DNA of 64,000 nucleotides from Lachnospira eligens (GTDB lineage Bacteria; Bacillota; Clostridia; Lachnospirales; Lachnospiraceae), in assembly GCF_009680455.1 (NCBI RefSeq), contig NZ_WKRD01000008.1:65876-129875 (forward strand), given 5' to 3'. The translations under genes were made by a program, and so were the position numbers. Shown here piece after piece: positions 49,562-60,060 of the stretch (the first letter of the stretch is position 1; every line of letters begins with the position of its first letter). The notes beneath the pieces are model-generated. The model saw nothing but the letters and a program-made list of their open reading frames with translations. It searched no databases and was not told the origin of the DNA.

Positions 49562-51022
49562 ATGAATGAAATTATAGATAAGATTTACAGATATATTGAA
49601 CAGAATAATATGCTTACGGACTGCGAAAGAGTGGTTGTCGGTCTTTCAGGCGGCGCGGATTCTGTGTGTCTGCTTATGGTGCTTAAGGGGTATATAGAGA
49701 GGAAGCATCTACAGACAGAATTATGTGTGGTGCATGTCAATCATGGCATAAGGCAGGAGGCAGGAGATGATGAGGAGTTTGCCAGAATCTTGTGTGAACG
49801 CATGGGTGTTGAATTCATGGCGTATCATATAGATGCCGCCGGCCTTGCAAAGCAGCTTGGAATGAGTGTTGAGGAAGCAGGAAGGAAAGAACGGTACCGT
49901 ATATTCAATGAGGCATGTAAAGGGCGTAATGCAAGGATTGCGGTTGCACACCATATGAATGACCAGGCAGAAACAGTTCTTATGAATCTTTCCCGAGGAA
50001 CTTCACTTAAAGGAATAGGTGGAATCAGACCGGTAAGGGATAATATTATAAGACCTCTGCTTTCAGTGACGAGAGCTGAGGTTGAGGAAGTACTTAAAGA
50101 CTTTAACCAGCCATATGTTACTGATGCAACGAATCTGTGCAATGATTATACGCGTAATTCTTTAAGAAATGTTGTTATTCCGTACATGACAGAAAAGGTT
50201 AATGCACACACTGTTGAAAATATTGCTGATGCAGCAGAGGAGCTGCAGAAGAATTTTGATTTTATTGAGGCAGAGGCCAAAAAGGCTTATGATAAGTATG
50301 TATATGTGGGAGATACGGTGGTTTTAAGGCTTTATGGGGAGGAGTTTGCAGGACTTCATGAGGTCATAAGAAAGAGAGTTATCTACAAGGCAGTACATGC
50401 ACTTACACAGACAGCAAAGGATATATATAAGGTTCATGTGAATGCTGTAGATGAGCTTATACGAAAACAGGTTGGCAGCAGTGCAGATATATGTTATGGA
50501 CTGTGTGCGGTAAAAGGGTATGAGGATATCACAATAAGCAGGAAAAATGTGGCATCTCGGATACAGGTTTCTTCGGACCTCATACATGTACTTACGCCGC
50601 AGGAGCTTAAAAGACTTAATTCAGGTGAAAATATTACCATAGAAGAAAACATTTATTATAATAATGATGGCAAGACGGAATTAAGAAAGGTGCATATTGT
50701 AATTTCACTTCATTCTAATTATGAAAAAAACAGAAATTACGCTAATAGTTGCTATGCGAAATCCTTTGATTATGATAAAATACAAGGAAAGCTCTGCATA
50801 AGACACCGTACTGATGGCGACAGGATTGTTGTGAACAGGGCGGGAACATGGCGCAAGCTGAAAAAAGAATTCATTGACCGTAAAGTACCTGCCGATATGA
50901 GAGATAATGTGCTTGTTGTTTCTGATGATTCGGGAGTTTTATGGGCTGTCGGGGTAAGAAGAAGTGAGTGCGCCCTGATCGATGATGAAACAAGGAATGT
51001 GCTGGATATAACTATACAATAG
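49562..51022 (+). CDS. tilS: tRNA(Ile)-lysidine synthetase
   Basis: A 486-residue enzyme. The PP-loop is VVGLSGGADSVCLL (about 26-39), followed by VHVNHGIRQEAGDDEEFA and the substrate motif NDQAETVLMNLSRGTSLKG. The C-terminal TilS domain RHRTDGDRIVVNRAGTWRKL is present. It converts C34 of tRNA-Ile(CAU) to lysidine. No good ribosome site is visible before ATG 49562, which lies 13 bases after the spoIIE stop. The synteny with hpt and ftsH is the classic Firmicute order. Confidence 0.95.
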   Translation: MNEIIDKIYRYIEQNNMLTDCERVVVGLSGGADSVCLLMVLKGYIERKHLQTELCVVHVNHGIRQEAGDDEEFARILCERMGVEFMAYHIDAAGLAKQLGMSVEEAGRKERYRIFNEACKGRNARIAVAHHMNDQAETVLMNLSRGTSLKGIGGIRPVRDNIIRPLLSVTRAEVEEVLKDFNQPYVTDATNLCNDYTRNSLRNVVIPYMTEKVNAHTVENIADAAEELQKNFDFIEAEAKKAYDKYVYVGDTVVLRLYGEEFAGLHEVIRKRVIYKAVHALTQTAKDIYKVHVNAVDELIRKQVGSSADICYGLCAVKGYEDITISRKNVASRIQVSSDLIHVLTPQELKRLNSGENITIEENIYYNNDGKTELRKVHIVISLHSNYEKNRNYANSCYAKSFDYDKIQGKLCIRHRTDGDRIVVNRAGTWRKLKKEFIDRKVPADMRDNVLVVSDDSGVLWAVGVRRSECALIDDETRNVLDITIQ

Positions 51023-51055
51023 AGTGAATATTAAGATTGACAAAGGAGAGAAACG

Positions 51056-51592
51056 ATGAAAGAACCATTTATCAGTGTGCTTATATCTGAGGAAAAGCTG
51101 AATGAAAGGATTGCACAGCTTGGAGAGCAGATAAGTAAAGACTATGAGGGTAAGGAGGTTAAACTTATCTGTATTCTTAAGGGAAGTATTATATTTACAT
51201 GCGAGCTTGCCAAGAGAATTACTGTACCTGTTAAGTTTGATTTTATGCAGGTGTCAAGTTATGGAAGCGGGACATCATCAAGCGGTCAGATTAAGATTAA
51301 GAAGGATCTTGATGAGAGCATTGAGGGAGAGCATGTAATTGTTATTGAGGATATTATCGATTCAGGTAATACTCTTGCAAGACTTATGCCTATGTTAGAG
51401 GAGAGAAAGCCGGCAGATATATGTATATGTACTCTGCTTGATAAGCCGGAAAGAAGAGAGGTTGAGGTGGATGTTAAGTATAATGGCTTTAACATTCCTG
51501 ATGAATTCGTTGTCGGTTATGGACTTGATTATGACCAGAGCTATAGAAACCTTCCTTTTGTAGGAGTTTTACACCTTGACGAAGAGGCATAA
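51056..51592 (+). CDS. hpt: Hypoxanthine phosphoribosyltransferase
   Basis: A 178-residue type I phosphoribosyltransferase with the PRPP loop VIVIEDIIDSGNTL (about 98-111) and the substrate loops LKGSIIFTCELAKR and SSYGSGTSSSGQIKI. It salvages hypoxanthine and guanine. AAAGGAGAG stands before the ATG. It is placed between tilS and ftsH as in Bacillus. Confidence 0.95.
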   Translation: MKEPFISVLISEEKLNERIAQLGEQISKDYEGKEVKLICILKGSIIFTCELAKRITVPVKFDFMQVSSYGSGTSSSGQIKIKKDLDESIEGEHVIVIEDIIDSGNTLARLMPMLEERKPADICICTLLDKPERREVEVDVKYNGFNIPDEFVVGYGLDYDQSYRNLPFVGVLHLDEEA

Positions 51593-51609
51593 TTAATAAG
51601 GAGGAAGTG

Positions 51610-53478
51610 ATGGATACTAAGAAAAAAAGGTCTGGAGGATTTGGAAGCATTTTCTTCATGATTATTATAATTGGTATTGTCTGGGCTGTTATCGCACAGA
51701 TGAGCCAGAGAACAAGTAATTATAAGTATAAGGATTTTGAATCTGATTTAAAGAGCGGCAGGATTACAGATGTTGTTATAAGTCAGAATGCAGAAGTCCC
51801 AACAGGTACACTTACAATTACATTCACTGATGGAAGCAGGGATACTCTTAATGTATCTGATGTTGTTTCTGTACAGCAAAAGCTTGATGATAAAAATATT
51901 ACATATACTGTAAGGGATGTTAAAAGAGACAGTGTATGGATGACAACTATTCTGCCATTTGGTATGTGTCTTATCGTTGTTGTAGCACTTATGCTGATGA
52001 TGACTAGACAGGCTGGTGGTGGCGGTAATGCCAAGATGATGAATTTTGGTAAGAGCCGTGCAAGAATGATAAGTGGTGATGCCAATAAGGTTACATTCAA
52101 GGATGTGGCAGGGCTTAATGAAGAGAAAGAAGAACTGGAAGAAATCGTTGATTTCCTTAAAGATCCTGTAAAGTACACTAACCTTGGAGCGAGAATTCCT
52201 AAGGGAGTTATTCTTACAGGCCCTCCGGGAACAGGTAAGACTTTACTTGCAAAGGCTGTAGCCGGTGAGGCAGGAGTACCTTTCTTTAGCATATCAGGTT
52301 CTGATTTTGTTGAGATGTTCGTTGGTGTCGGTGCATCAAGAGTAAGGGATATGTTTGAGGAAGCTAAGAAGAATGCACCTTGTATCATATTTATTGATGA
52401 GATTGATGCTGTTGCAAGACGAAGAGGAACCGGCATGGGTGGCGGACATGATGAGAGAGAGCAGACTCTTAACCAGATGCTCGTAGAGATGGATGGTTTC
52501 GGAGTTAATGAAGGAATTATCGTTATGGCGGCTACTAACAGAGTTGATATTCTTGATCCTGCTATATTAAGACCGGGTCGTTTCGACAGAAAGGTAGTAG
52601 TAGGAAGACCTGATGTAAGAGGACGTCTTGAGATTCTTAATGTTCATGCAGCCAAGAAGCCTTTAGGTGATGATGTTGACCTTGATAGCCTTGCAAGAAC
52701 TACAGCAGGCTTTACAGGTGCAGACCTTGAGAATATTCTTAATGAAGCTGCCATTAATGCGGCTAAGAGCAAGAGAAAGTTCATTACTAATGCGGATGTC
52801 AACTATGCATTTGTAAAAGTTGGTATCGGTGTTGAGAAGAGAAGCAAGATTATATCAGAGAAAGAAAAGAAGATTACTGCATATCATGAATCAGGACATG
52901 CAATTCTTTTCCATGTACTCCCTGATGTCGGACCTGTACACACTATATCTATTATTCCAACCGGAATGGGAGCAGCGGGATACACAATGCCACTTCCTGA
53001 GAAGGATGAGATGTTTAATACCAAGGGCAAGATGTTACAGAATATCATTGTAAGTCTTGGTGGACGAGTTGCTGAGGAGCTGATATTTGATGATATTACA
53101 ACAGGTGCGTCACAGGATATCAAGCAGGCAACTGCGACAGCAAGAGATATGGTTACCAAGTATGGCTTCTCTGACAGACTTGGACTTATTAATTATGCAA
53201 GCAGTGATGAGGATGAGGTATTCATCGGAAGAGACCTTGCACATACAAGACCATATGGCGAGGATATTGCTACAGCCATTGATGAAGAGGTTAAGAATAT
53301 TATTGATGACTGTTATGCACAGGCTAAGAAGATAATATCTGAGCATATGGATGTATTAGAGAAGAGTTCAGAACTTCTTCTTGAGAAAGAAAAGGTAACA
53401 AGAGAAGAATTTGAAGCACTTTTTGATAATGGAAGCGGTACAGATGATGATGGTATTATGGGAACAACAATTGTATAG
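51610..53478 (+). CDS. ftsH: ATP-dependent zinc metalloprotease FtsH
   Basis: A 622-residue membrane protease. Two membrane helices (about 13-31 and 115-135) flank a short external domain. The AAA domain has Walker A GPPGTGKT, Walker [12 protein letters not shown] and an SRH with [18 protein letters not shown]. The zinc motif is HESGH. A glycine-rich linker ([10 protein letters not shown]) precedes the ATPase. ATG 51610 is five bases after AAGGAGG; a GTG one codon earlier is less well spaced. The length is usual. A terminator lies 150 bases after the stop. Confidence 0.96.
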   Translation: MDTKKKRSGGFGSIFFMIIIIGIVWAVIAQMSQRTSNYKYKDFESDLKSGRITDVVISQNAEVPTGTLTITFTDGSRDTLNVSDVVSVQQKLDDKNITYTVRDVKRDSVWMTTILPFGMCLIVVVALMLMMTRQAGGGGNAKMMNFGKSRARMISGDANKVTFKDVAGLNEEKEELEEIVDFLKDPVKYTNLGARIPKGVILTGPPGTGKTLLAKAVAGEAGVPFFSISGSDFVEMFVGVGASRVRDMFEEAKKNAPCIIFIDEIDAVARRRGTGMGGGHDEREQTLNQMLVEMDGFGVNEGIIVMAATNRVDILDPAILRPGRFDRKVVVGRPDVRGRLEILNVHAAKKPLGDDVDLDSLARTTAGFTGADLENILNEAAINAAKSKRKFITNADVNYAFVKVGIGVEKRSKIISEKEKKITAYHESGHAILFHVLPDVGPVHTISIIPTGMGAAGYTMPLPEKDEMFNTKGKMLQNIIVSLGGRVAEELIFDDITTGASQDIKQATATARDMVTKYGFSDRLGLINYASSDEDEVFIGRDLAHTRPYGEDIATAIDEEVKNIIDDCYAQAKKIISEHMDVLEKSSELLLEKEKVTREEFEALFDNGSGTDDDGIMGTTIV

Positions 53479-53621
53479 TAAATATGCACAAATTTTTTGA
53501 ATGAATTTAGTGATGTTTGTGAACACTTATTGAGGGAAATAAGATATTATAATTAATGTAAAAACCCCCAATACATTATAGATAAAGCAGTAATGCTTAT
53601 CGAAAAGAAATACCTTCTCTG

Positions 53622-53653
53622 AAAAAGGCAGTCACCCCATGGCTGCCTTTTTT
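53622..53653 (+). terminator. Intrinsic terminator downstream of ftsH
   Basis: AAAGGCAG and CTGCCTTT form an 8-bp stem around an 11-base loop, followed by TTT. The 257-base gap around it otherwise holds the AT-rich promoter region of the GH13 gene. Confidence 0.8.
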
Positions 53654-53734
53654 GCTGTTTAAAAATCCTTTTCACTTGCTAAAATGTACTTTTAGATATA
53701 AAATCAGAATAGTATATGCTAAGGAGGATTCTCT

Positions 53735-55849
53735 ATGAGAATAACCGGGGAAATGGGAAACTTAGCTGCCTGGGAAAAAAGACTTTTTTATATGTGCAGT
53801 GCAAGACCAACGCTACACCCAAGAGCGTTGTTTTCGGATGTTACAAGTGATTACAGAAGTCCGGCAGAGCCAGTGCCAGGTGATGAGGTGACCATAAGGC
53901 TGCGTACTGGAAGATATAATGTAGATAAAGCATATCTAGTTGTGGATAATGTTGAACATGTTATGACAAGAGTAAGATCAGAGAGCATGTTTGATTATTA
54001 TGAGGCTAAGATTAATGTCGGAACCGACAAAATATATTATTATTTTAAGGTAGAGCTTGGCAGAACAGTGTGTTATTACAATCAGATTGGGGCGATTAAA
54101 GATCTTAATCCGTATTATAATTTCCAGATTACACCAGGATTTAAGACACCTGAGTGGGCAAAGGGTGCAGTTATGTACCAGATATTTGTAGACAGATTCT
54201 ATAATGGCGATAAGAGTAATGATGTGCTTGATGATGAATATAATTATATTGGAGAGCATGTCTGTCAGGTTAAGGACTGGAATAAGTATCCTGCCCAGAT
54301 GGGAATAAGGGAGTTTTACGGAGGAGACCTCAAGGGTGTACTTGACAAACTGGATTATCTTGAGGGATTAGGAATAGAAGTTATATATTTTAACCCGTTA
54401 TTTGTATCACCATCTAATCATAAGTATGATATACAGGATTACGATTATATTGACCCACATTTTGGAGTTATTGTCGATGATGAGGGTGAAGTGCTTAAAG
54501 AAGGTGACACGGATAATACCCATGCTACAAGATATATTAACAGAGTTACAAGAAAATCAAACCTTGAAGCCAGCAATGAATTTTTTGCAAAGGTTGTGCA
54601 GGAGATTCATGCAAGAGGCATGAAGGTTATTATAGATGGTGTGTTTAACCACTGTGGTTCGTTCAATAAGTGGCTGGATAAGGAACACATTTACAGAGAC
54701 AGTACTGATGAATATGCTCCGGGAGCTTTCGAAAGGTATGAAAGCCCATATCATAATTTCTTTAAATTTTATTCTAACCAGTGGCCTGATAATAACTCAT
54801 ATGATGGCTGGTGGGGACATGATACTCTTCCTAAGCTTAATTATGAAGGATCTAAGGAACTTGAGGAGTATATTCTTTCTATTGGAAGAAAATGGGTTTC
54901 TGCGCCATACAATGTTGATGGCTGGAGACTTGATGTGGCGGCTGACTTAGGATATAGTCCTGAATATAACCATTATTTCTGGAAGAGATTCCGGGAAGAG
55001 GTTAAGAAGGCTAATCCTGATGCTATTATTCTTGCAGAACATTATGGCGATTCATATGAATGGCTGCAGGGTGATCAATGGGATACCATCATGAATTATG
55101 ATGCTTTTATGGAGCCTGTTACATGGTTTCTTACAGGAATGGAAAAGCACAGTGATGAGGCAAGACCTGATTCATATGGTAATCCAGACTATTTTTTTGG
55201 TGCCATGCATCATAATATGGCAAGAATGGGCGGACAGAGTGTTGCAATATCTATGAATGAACTGTCTAATCATGATCATTCAAGGTTTTTAACAAGAACT
55301 AACAGGACAGTTGGAAGAACTAATACACTGGGACCTGAGGCTGCCAATAATAATGTCAACAAGGCAGTGTTTAAAGAGGCTGTTGTTATGCAGATGACAT
55401 TACCAGGCGCGCCTACTGTATATTATGGCGATGAAGCAGGTGTGTGTGGATTCACTGATCCTGATAACAGAAGAACTTATCCATGGGGACATGAGGATAC
55501 AGAACTGATTGATTTCCATAGGGTTGCAATAAAGATGCATAAAGAGAATGATGTATTAAGAAAAGGTTCATATAAGTCACTGTATTCAGCATATAATGTT
55601 GTTGCATATGGAAGGTTTACAAGTGATGACGCTGCAATCATTATTGTTAATAATAACGATGATGAGGTGAGAGCCAGAATTCCTGCGTGGGAAGTTGGTC
55701 TTGGTTTTGATGATGATGTTGAGCAGCTGTTGGTTACATTTGAAGGTGGATACAGTACAGACGGGCTTGGTTATCATCTTCAGAATGGCTGGCTTGATAT
55801 TGGATTAAGAAAGACTTCAGCTGTGGTTCTTCATAAGATGAAGTGGTGA
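53735..55849 (+). CDS. Glycoside hydrolase family 13 alpha-glucosidase (neopullulanase-like)
   Basis: A 704-residue enzyme. Residues of about 1-135 are a CBM34-like N-terminal beta domain. The (beta/alpha)8 barrel begins at WAKGAVMYQIFVDRFYNGD. The GH13 regions are DGVFNH, the nucleophile Asp in DGWRLDVAADLG (about 394-405), the acid Glu in ILAEHYG, and ELSNHDHSR. The barrel is followed by a C-terminal beta domain. No signal peptide is present, so it acts on imported maltodextrins in the cytoplasm. The exact specificity (neopullulanase, cyclomaltodextrinase or alpha-glucosidase) cannot be decided. It is a single gene with AAGGAGG before the ATG. Confidence 0.9.
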   Translation: MRITGEMGNLAAWEKRLFYMCSARPTLHPRALFSDVTSDYRSPAEPVPGDEVTIRLRTGRYNVDKAYLVVDNVEHVMTRVRSESMFDYYEAKINVGTDKIYYYFKVELGRTVCYYNQIGAIKDLNPYYNFQITPGFKTPEWAKGAVMYQIFVDRFYNGDKSNDVLDDEYNYIGEHVCQVKDWNKYPAQMGIREFYGGDLKGVLDKLDYLEGLGIEVIYFNPLFVSPSNHKYDIQDYDYIDPHFGVIVDDEGEVLKEGDTDNTHATRYINRVTRKSNLEASNEFFAKVVQEIHARGMKVIIDGVFNHCGSFNKWLDKEHIYRDSTDEYAPGAFERYESPYHNFFKFYSNQWPDNNSYDGWWGHDTLPKLNYEGSKELEEYILSIGRKWVSAPYNVDGWRLDVAADLGYSPEYNHYFWKRFREEVKKANPDAIILAEHYGDSYEWLQGDQWDTIMNYDAFMEPVTWFLTGMEKHSDEARPDSYGNPDYFFGAMHHNMARMGGQSVAISMNELSNHDHSRFLTRTNRTVGRTNTLGPEAANNNVNKAVFKEAVVMQMTLPGAPTVYYGDEAGVCGFTDPDNRRTYPWGHEDTELIDFHRVAIKMHKENDVLRKGSYKSLYSAYNVVAYGRFTSDDAAIIIVNNNDDEVRARIPAWEVGLGFDDDVEQLLVTFEGGYSTDGLGYHLQNGWLDIGLRKTSAVVLHKMKW

Positions 55850-55930
55850 TGCTGTATGTTGTATTTGCACAAGGGCAGGACTAATGTTATAATGCAATGA
55901 GACAGAATCGAAACAGAAAGGAATATTATA

Positions 55931-56797
55931 ATGGAATCATATAATTCTAATAATGATAAACCAAAGATTAGTCTTAACCGCAAGAAAAGAATGTGGAACA
56001 GATACAGAAATTATATTGCCGGACTGGCAGTGTTAGTCGTGGCAGTTATTATAGTTGCAATAGTTTTAAAGAGCTGTAGTAATAAGAACAGCGACAGGCA
56101 GGATGATACTAAAGTAACAACTTCTCCTGTACAGCAGGAGAGTACAGCACCGGTAATACAGGAATCTAAGGAGCCTGCTGAGAACGTAACCGGGCAGACA
56201 ACAGCAGCTGCTTCAGGCAGGACTTTATCTGTTTCAGGTACACCGGAGACAGTGGATTATACATCTTCATCGGCATACAGCAAGGCTGTATTTATTGGTG
56301 ATTTTGTTGTAAGTGGTATTTCACAGTTTGGTTTTCTTCCTGATGCACAGGTTATAGCATCTAATTCAATGACAAGTGACAAGCTTACAGGATATCTTGA
56401 CAGTATCGTATCCCAGTCACCTGATTCAGTGTATATGATGGTTGGTATTAATGACCTTAATTATGGAAGCAGATCTGTAGATGATATATATAAGTATGAG
56501 AAGGAATTTATTGAAGCAGTCAAGAGTGCAGTGCCGGCTGCTGATGTATATGTTCTTTCTGTACTTCCGGTAAGCCAGAGATTTGAATCTTCAAGCAAGG
56601 TTAAACAGGCTAATATTGATTCACTTAACAATAAGTTTTCAGAGAATGCGGCTTCACTTGGGATAACTTATATTGATGTTGCATCTGTTTACAAGGATGG
56701 CTCAGGATATTTTGGATCATCTTATACAGACAGTGGATACAATCTTAAGAGTGGATATTATGCATTTTTACTTAATGGAATTGCAGGAGTGAAGTAA
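55931..56797 (+). CDS. Membrane-anchored SGNH-fold protein with missing catalytic residues
   Basis: A 288-residue protein. One membrane helix lies at about 31-49, then a Thr/Ser/Gln-rich linker of about 55 residues, then an SGNH/GDSL-like domain from about 115. Block I reads AVFIGDFVVSGI, where the nucleophile Ser of GDS is Phe. Block III GINDLN is intact. The last block reads YTDSGYNLKSGYY, with Asn where the catalytic His of DxxH stands. Both key residues of the Ser-His pair are therefore lost, and hydrolase activity is not expected. It may bind cell-wall sugars. It overlaps trmD by one base. Confidence 0.8.
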   Translation: MESYNSNNDKPKISLNRKKRMWNRYRNYIAGLAVLVVAVIIVAIVLKSCSNKNSDRQDDTKVTTSPVQQESTAPVIQESKEPAENVTGQTTAAASGRTLSVSGTPETVDYTSSSAYSKAVFIGDFVVSGISQFGFLPDAQVIASNSMTSDKLTGYLDSIVSQSPDSVYMMVGINDLNYGSRSVDDIYKYEKEFIEAVKSAVPAADVYVLSVLPVSQRFESSSKVKQANIDSLNNKFSENAASLGITYIDVASVYKDGSGYFGSSYTDSGYNLKSGYYAFLLNGIAGVK

Positions 56798-57507
56798 TGG
56801 ATTTTCATGTAATGACATTGTTTCCTGATATGATTATGGATGGACTTAATACAAGTATAACCGGACGTGCAATTAAAGCGGGAGTTATGTCCGTTAAAGC
56901 TTATGATATCAGAGAGTATTCTAATGACAAGCATTTAAAAGTGGATGATTACCCTTATGGAGGTGGCGCAGGAATGGTTATGAGAGCTGCTCCTGTGTGT
57001 GATTGCTATGAGGATATTGTAAGGAACATTGGAAAAAGGCCAAGAGTGGTTTATATGACTCCTCAGGGCTATACATTTACACAAAGCATGGCAGAGAAGT
57101 TTGCCAAAGAGGATAATCTGGTTATTCTTTGTGGACATTATGAAGGAATTGATGAAAGAGCATTGGAGAATATAGTTACAGATTTTGTATCTATAGGTGA
57201 TTATGTTCTTACGGGAGGAGAGCTGCCGGCAATGGTTGTCATTGATACGGTTTCAAGACTTGTTCCAGGAGTTCTTAATAATGAAGAATCTGCTGAAACA
57301 GAGAGCTTTTCAGATGGTCTGCTTGAGTATCCGCAATACACAAGACCAGCAGATTATAACGGGAAAGCTGTTCCAGAGGTGCTTTTATCAGGTCATCATG
57401 CTAATATTGAAAAGTGGCGACATGAAAAGTCACTGGAGAGAACTAAGAAATACAGACCAGATCTGTATGAAACATATGTAAAGGAACATCCTGATGAATT
57501 CAGGTGA
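56797..57507 (+). CDS. trmD: tRNA (guanine-N1-)-methyltransferase
   Basis: A 236-residue SPOUT methyltransferase with MTLFPDMIMDGLNTSITGRA, the knot motifs YMTPQGYTFTQ, LCGHYEGIDERA and SIGDYVLTGGELPAM, and the end HHANIEKWRHEKSLERT. It makes m1G37 in tRNAs, preventing frameshifts. It usually lies beside rimM and rplS, but here neither is adjacent; it follows the SGNH-like gene with overlapping stop and start. Confidence 0.95.
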   Translation: MDFHVMTLFPDMIMDGLNTSITGRAIKAGVMSVKAYDIREYSNDKHLKVDDYPYGGGAGMVMRAAPVCDCYEDIVRNIGKRPRVVYMTPQGYTFTQSMAEKFAKEDNLVILCGHYEGIDERALENIVTDFVSIGDYVLTGGELPAMVVIDTVSRLVPGVLNNEESAETESFSDGLLEYPQYTRPADYNGKAVPEVLLSGHHANIEKWRHEKSLERTKKYRPDLYETYVKEHPDEFR

Positions 57508-57551
57508 ATTAGGGAGAGGGCACTATCAATTATAAAGCAGAGGTTTAAGCT

Positions 57552-59348
57552 ATGGTAGATTTGTTTAAAACTGAGACTGTTAATTCGGACATTCTTATCG
57601 ATGAGACAATGTCAATTGTAACAGCAGATGAAAATTTTGAAGCAATTTCAGGCAATAATGCACTTTTCGTATATACAAGATATATACATCCTGATGATGT
57701 CAGCAGATTCACAGAAGCGTTAAAGGATTACGCTGAATCTGGTAAGTTTATTGTTGTAAGAATGTTATATCAGACAGGCGAATATCACTGGATGCTTACA
57801 AGAATTACAGATGGTGGGGTATCTGAGACAAGAGGTCATATGTATGACATTAATATTATGGATGCCGCATTAATTACTACACAGATAGATAACCTTAATT
57901 CACAGATTGAGAGATATTCAAGTTATCTTGGCATGTGTGAAAATGTTCTGTTTTCTTATGATATACTTAACGATGACTTTAATGTATTTATGACATCAGA
58001 TGGACACCAGACTTTGTCTTTTTACCGTGGAACATTAAATGCATGGGAAGAAGATAAGATAAAGATTGATGCACTTGGGCTGAATGAGGTAAAAGAACTT
58101 GATGGATTCTGCAAGGCACTTGCTAATGGTGAGAAGTTATTCAAGCGGGAGATTACTATCAATATACTTAATAAGCCTGGAAGACTGGATAGATGTCTTG
58201 CAAGAGGTAATACTATTGTTGATGCATATGGAAACAGTATTGTTATAGGTACTATTATAATACTTGAGAGTTCAGATAATCATGTAGTTGAAGAACTCAA
58301 CATAATATCTGATATGAAGGATCCGGGTACAGACCTGCTTAACAAGCGTGCTATTACTGATTATGTAAGAAAGCTTATAGATTCACAGCCAGGACACACT
58401 GTAACAATTGCTATTATTGATATTGATGATTTTAAGACTATTAATGATACATATGGACACATGTTTGGTGACGAAGTTCTTTGTAAGGTTGCAGATATCT
58501 TAAGAGATGCAGTTGGAAGCAGAGGATTGTGTGGAAGAATTGGCGGAGATGAGATGTTTATCATTATGGAAGGACTTAATGATAACGAGGGTATAAGGAA
58601 TGTTTTAAGAACGATACGCAATAATACAAAATGGCTGTATCATGATGATCCGCGTAATATTAAGATTACATGTTCAATTGGTTCGGCAACTTATCCTAAT
58701 GATGCCAAGAATTACGATGAATTATTTAAGATAGCAGATAAGGTCCTGTATCTTGCTAAAGAAAAAGGTAAGGACAGATATATCATTTACCATGAGGATA
58801 TTCATAGGGAATATGTATATGGAATGGGAAGGATTGTTGACCTTAATGATAAAGTGTTTTACAAGTATCATAAGATGGAGATTGTTAATACCATTATCAG
58901 GGAATACAAGGAAGCTGATGACGCAAGAAGAAAGGAACTGATAGATAATGTGGCAGTAGCATTTAATATTAATACTATTGCAATATATGACAGAACTGAG
59001 CTGACAAAGCATATTCTGTATGGTGACCAGCGTATGACAGATGATGACGGAAGCTTTTTCAAGGAAGATAATTATATTCCCAACTTTAGGGAAGATGGCA
59101 TATTTGTAATAGATAACATCAACTATTTTGAAACAAAGGCTCCTGCAGTATATAAAGTGTATTCTGAATACGGAATTGTTCAGGCAGTCCAGTACATTAT
59201 CGGTGGAGATATTAAGAAGAATAACAATATTATTTCTTATGGAAGATATAAGCTTGATAAGAAATGGGCAGAGAGCGACATGAATTTCCTTGCTATTATA
59301 GGTGATTACATAGGAAGAGTATTCCTGAAAGAGAGAAAACATGATTAA
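57552..59348 (+). CDS. PAS-GGDEF diguanylate cyclase with C-terminal GAF-like domain
   Basis: A 598-residue soluble protein. Residues 15-105 are a PAS-like domain (RYIHPDDVSRF, GEYHWMLTRI), and a second PAS-like region follows (about 120-240). The GGDEF domain of about 255-415 has IDIDDFKTINDTYGHMFGD and the active loop RIGGDEMFIIME, a GGDEM variant. The RxxD inhibition site is absent. The last 170 residues form a GAF-like domain, an unusual position after GGDEF. It probably makes c-di-GMP in response to an internal signal, and the PilZ chemoreceptor in this window is a possible reader. Confidence 0.85.
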   Translation: MVDLFKTETVNSDILIDETMSIVTADENFEAISGNNALFVYTRYIHPDDVSRFTEALKDYAESGKFIVVRMLYQTGEYHWMLTRITDGGVSETRGHMYDINIMDAALITTQIDNLNSQIERYSSYLGMCENVLFSYDILNDDFNVFMTSDGHQTLSFYRGTLNAWEEDKIKIDALGLNEVKELDGFCKALANGEKLFKREITINILNKPGRLDRCLARGNTIVDAYGNSIVIGTIIILESSDNHVVEELNIISDMKDPGTDLLNKRAITDYVRKLIDSQPGHTVTIAIIDIDDFKTINDTYGHMFGDEVLCKVADILRDAVGSRGLCGRIGGDEMFIIMEGLNDNEGIRNVLRTIRNNTKWLYHDDPRNIKITCSIGSATYPNDAKNYDELFKIADKVLYLAKEKGKDRYIIYHEDIHREYVYGMGRIVDLNDKVFYKYHKMEIVNTIIREYKEADDARRKELIDNVAVAFNINTIAIYDRTELTKHILYGDQRMTDDDGSFFKEDNYIPNFREDGIFVIDNINYFETKAPAVYKVYSEYGIVQAVQYIIGGDIKKNNNIISYGRYKLDKKWAESDMNFLAIIGDYIGRVFLKERKHD

Positions 59349-60042
59349 CAGATATGTTGCACTGGATGTTGAGACTACAGGTCTTAATCCGGCTGTTGAC
59401 AGAATTATTGAAGTTGGAATGGCAAGAGTGGAAGATGGTCAGATAACACAGAAGTATTCTACGCTTGTGTATCCGGGAATAAGTGTAAGTGAGCGCATAA
59501 CAGAGCTTACAGGCATACATAATGAAGAACTGGCAGGTAAGCCGAGAATTGAAGAAATTATAGGAGACATAACACGTTTTATAGGTGACTGGCCAATACT
59601 TGGACATAATGTTACATTTGACTTCAGTTTTCTTAAGAGAGCAGCAGTCAATAATGGATATACTATTACTGATGATGGAATTGATACATTAAAGATTGCC
59701 AGAAGGCTTCTTCCGGAGCTGGAACATAAGAATCTGTCTTTTTTGTGCCAGTATTTTAATATTGATCCGGGAAGGTCACACAGGGCTTATGATGATGCAG
59801 TGAGTGCAAGTGTACTTTATGGGAAATTAGAAAAATTAAAGCCAGAAGATAATAGTTTCAGCAATACTACGAAGCTGGTATACGTTGTAAAGAAAGATTC
59901 ACCTATAACGCCGCCTCAGAGAAGATATCTTGCAGCTCTTGTAGAAAAGCACAATATTAATCTGGAGATTCCGGTTGAAGAGATGACCAAAAGCATGGCG
60001 TCAAGACAGATTGATACAATAATAGCACAGTATGGAAAATAA
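59341..60042 (+). CDS. DEDDh 3'-5' exonuclease (PolC epsilon-like)
   Basis: A 233-residue exonuclease with ExoI YVALDVETTGLNP, ExoII LGHNVTFDFSFLK and ExoIII HRAYDDA, the DEDDh set. The C-terminal 70 residues (PITPPQRRYLAALVEKHN) form an extra helical part. It resembles the exonuclease domain of PolC and DinG-like proteins. It overlaps the cyclase gene by eight bases. Its 3' end lies in a bidirectional terminator. Confidence 0.9.
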   Translation: MINRYVALDVETTGLNPAVDRIIEVGMARVEDGQITQKYSTLVYPGISVSERITELTGIHNEELAGKPRIEEIIGDITRFIGDWPILGHNVTFDFSFLKRAAVNNGYTITDDGIDTLKIARRLLPELEHKNLSFLCQYFNIDPGRSHRAYDDAVSASVLYGKLEKLKPEDNSFSNTTKLVYVVKKDSPITPPQRRYLAALVEKHNINLEIPVEEMTKSMASRQIDTIIAQYGK

Positions 60043-60060
60043 TTCGTACTGTGCTATTTT
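60021..60060. terminator. Bidirectional terminator overlapping two gene ends
   Basis: AATAGCACAGTA (60021-60032) and TACTGTGCTATT (60047-60058) form a perfect 12-bp stem. The left arm encodes the last residues of the exonuclease, and the right flank contains the end of the TPR-like gene. Confidence 0.85.
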
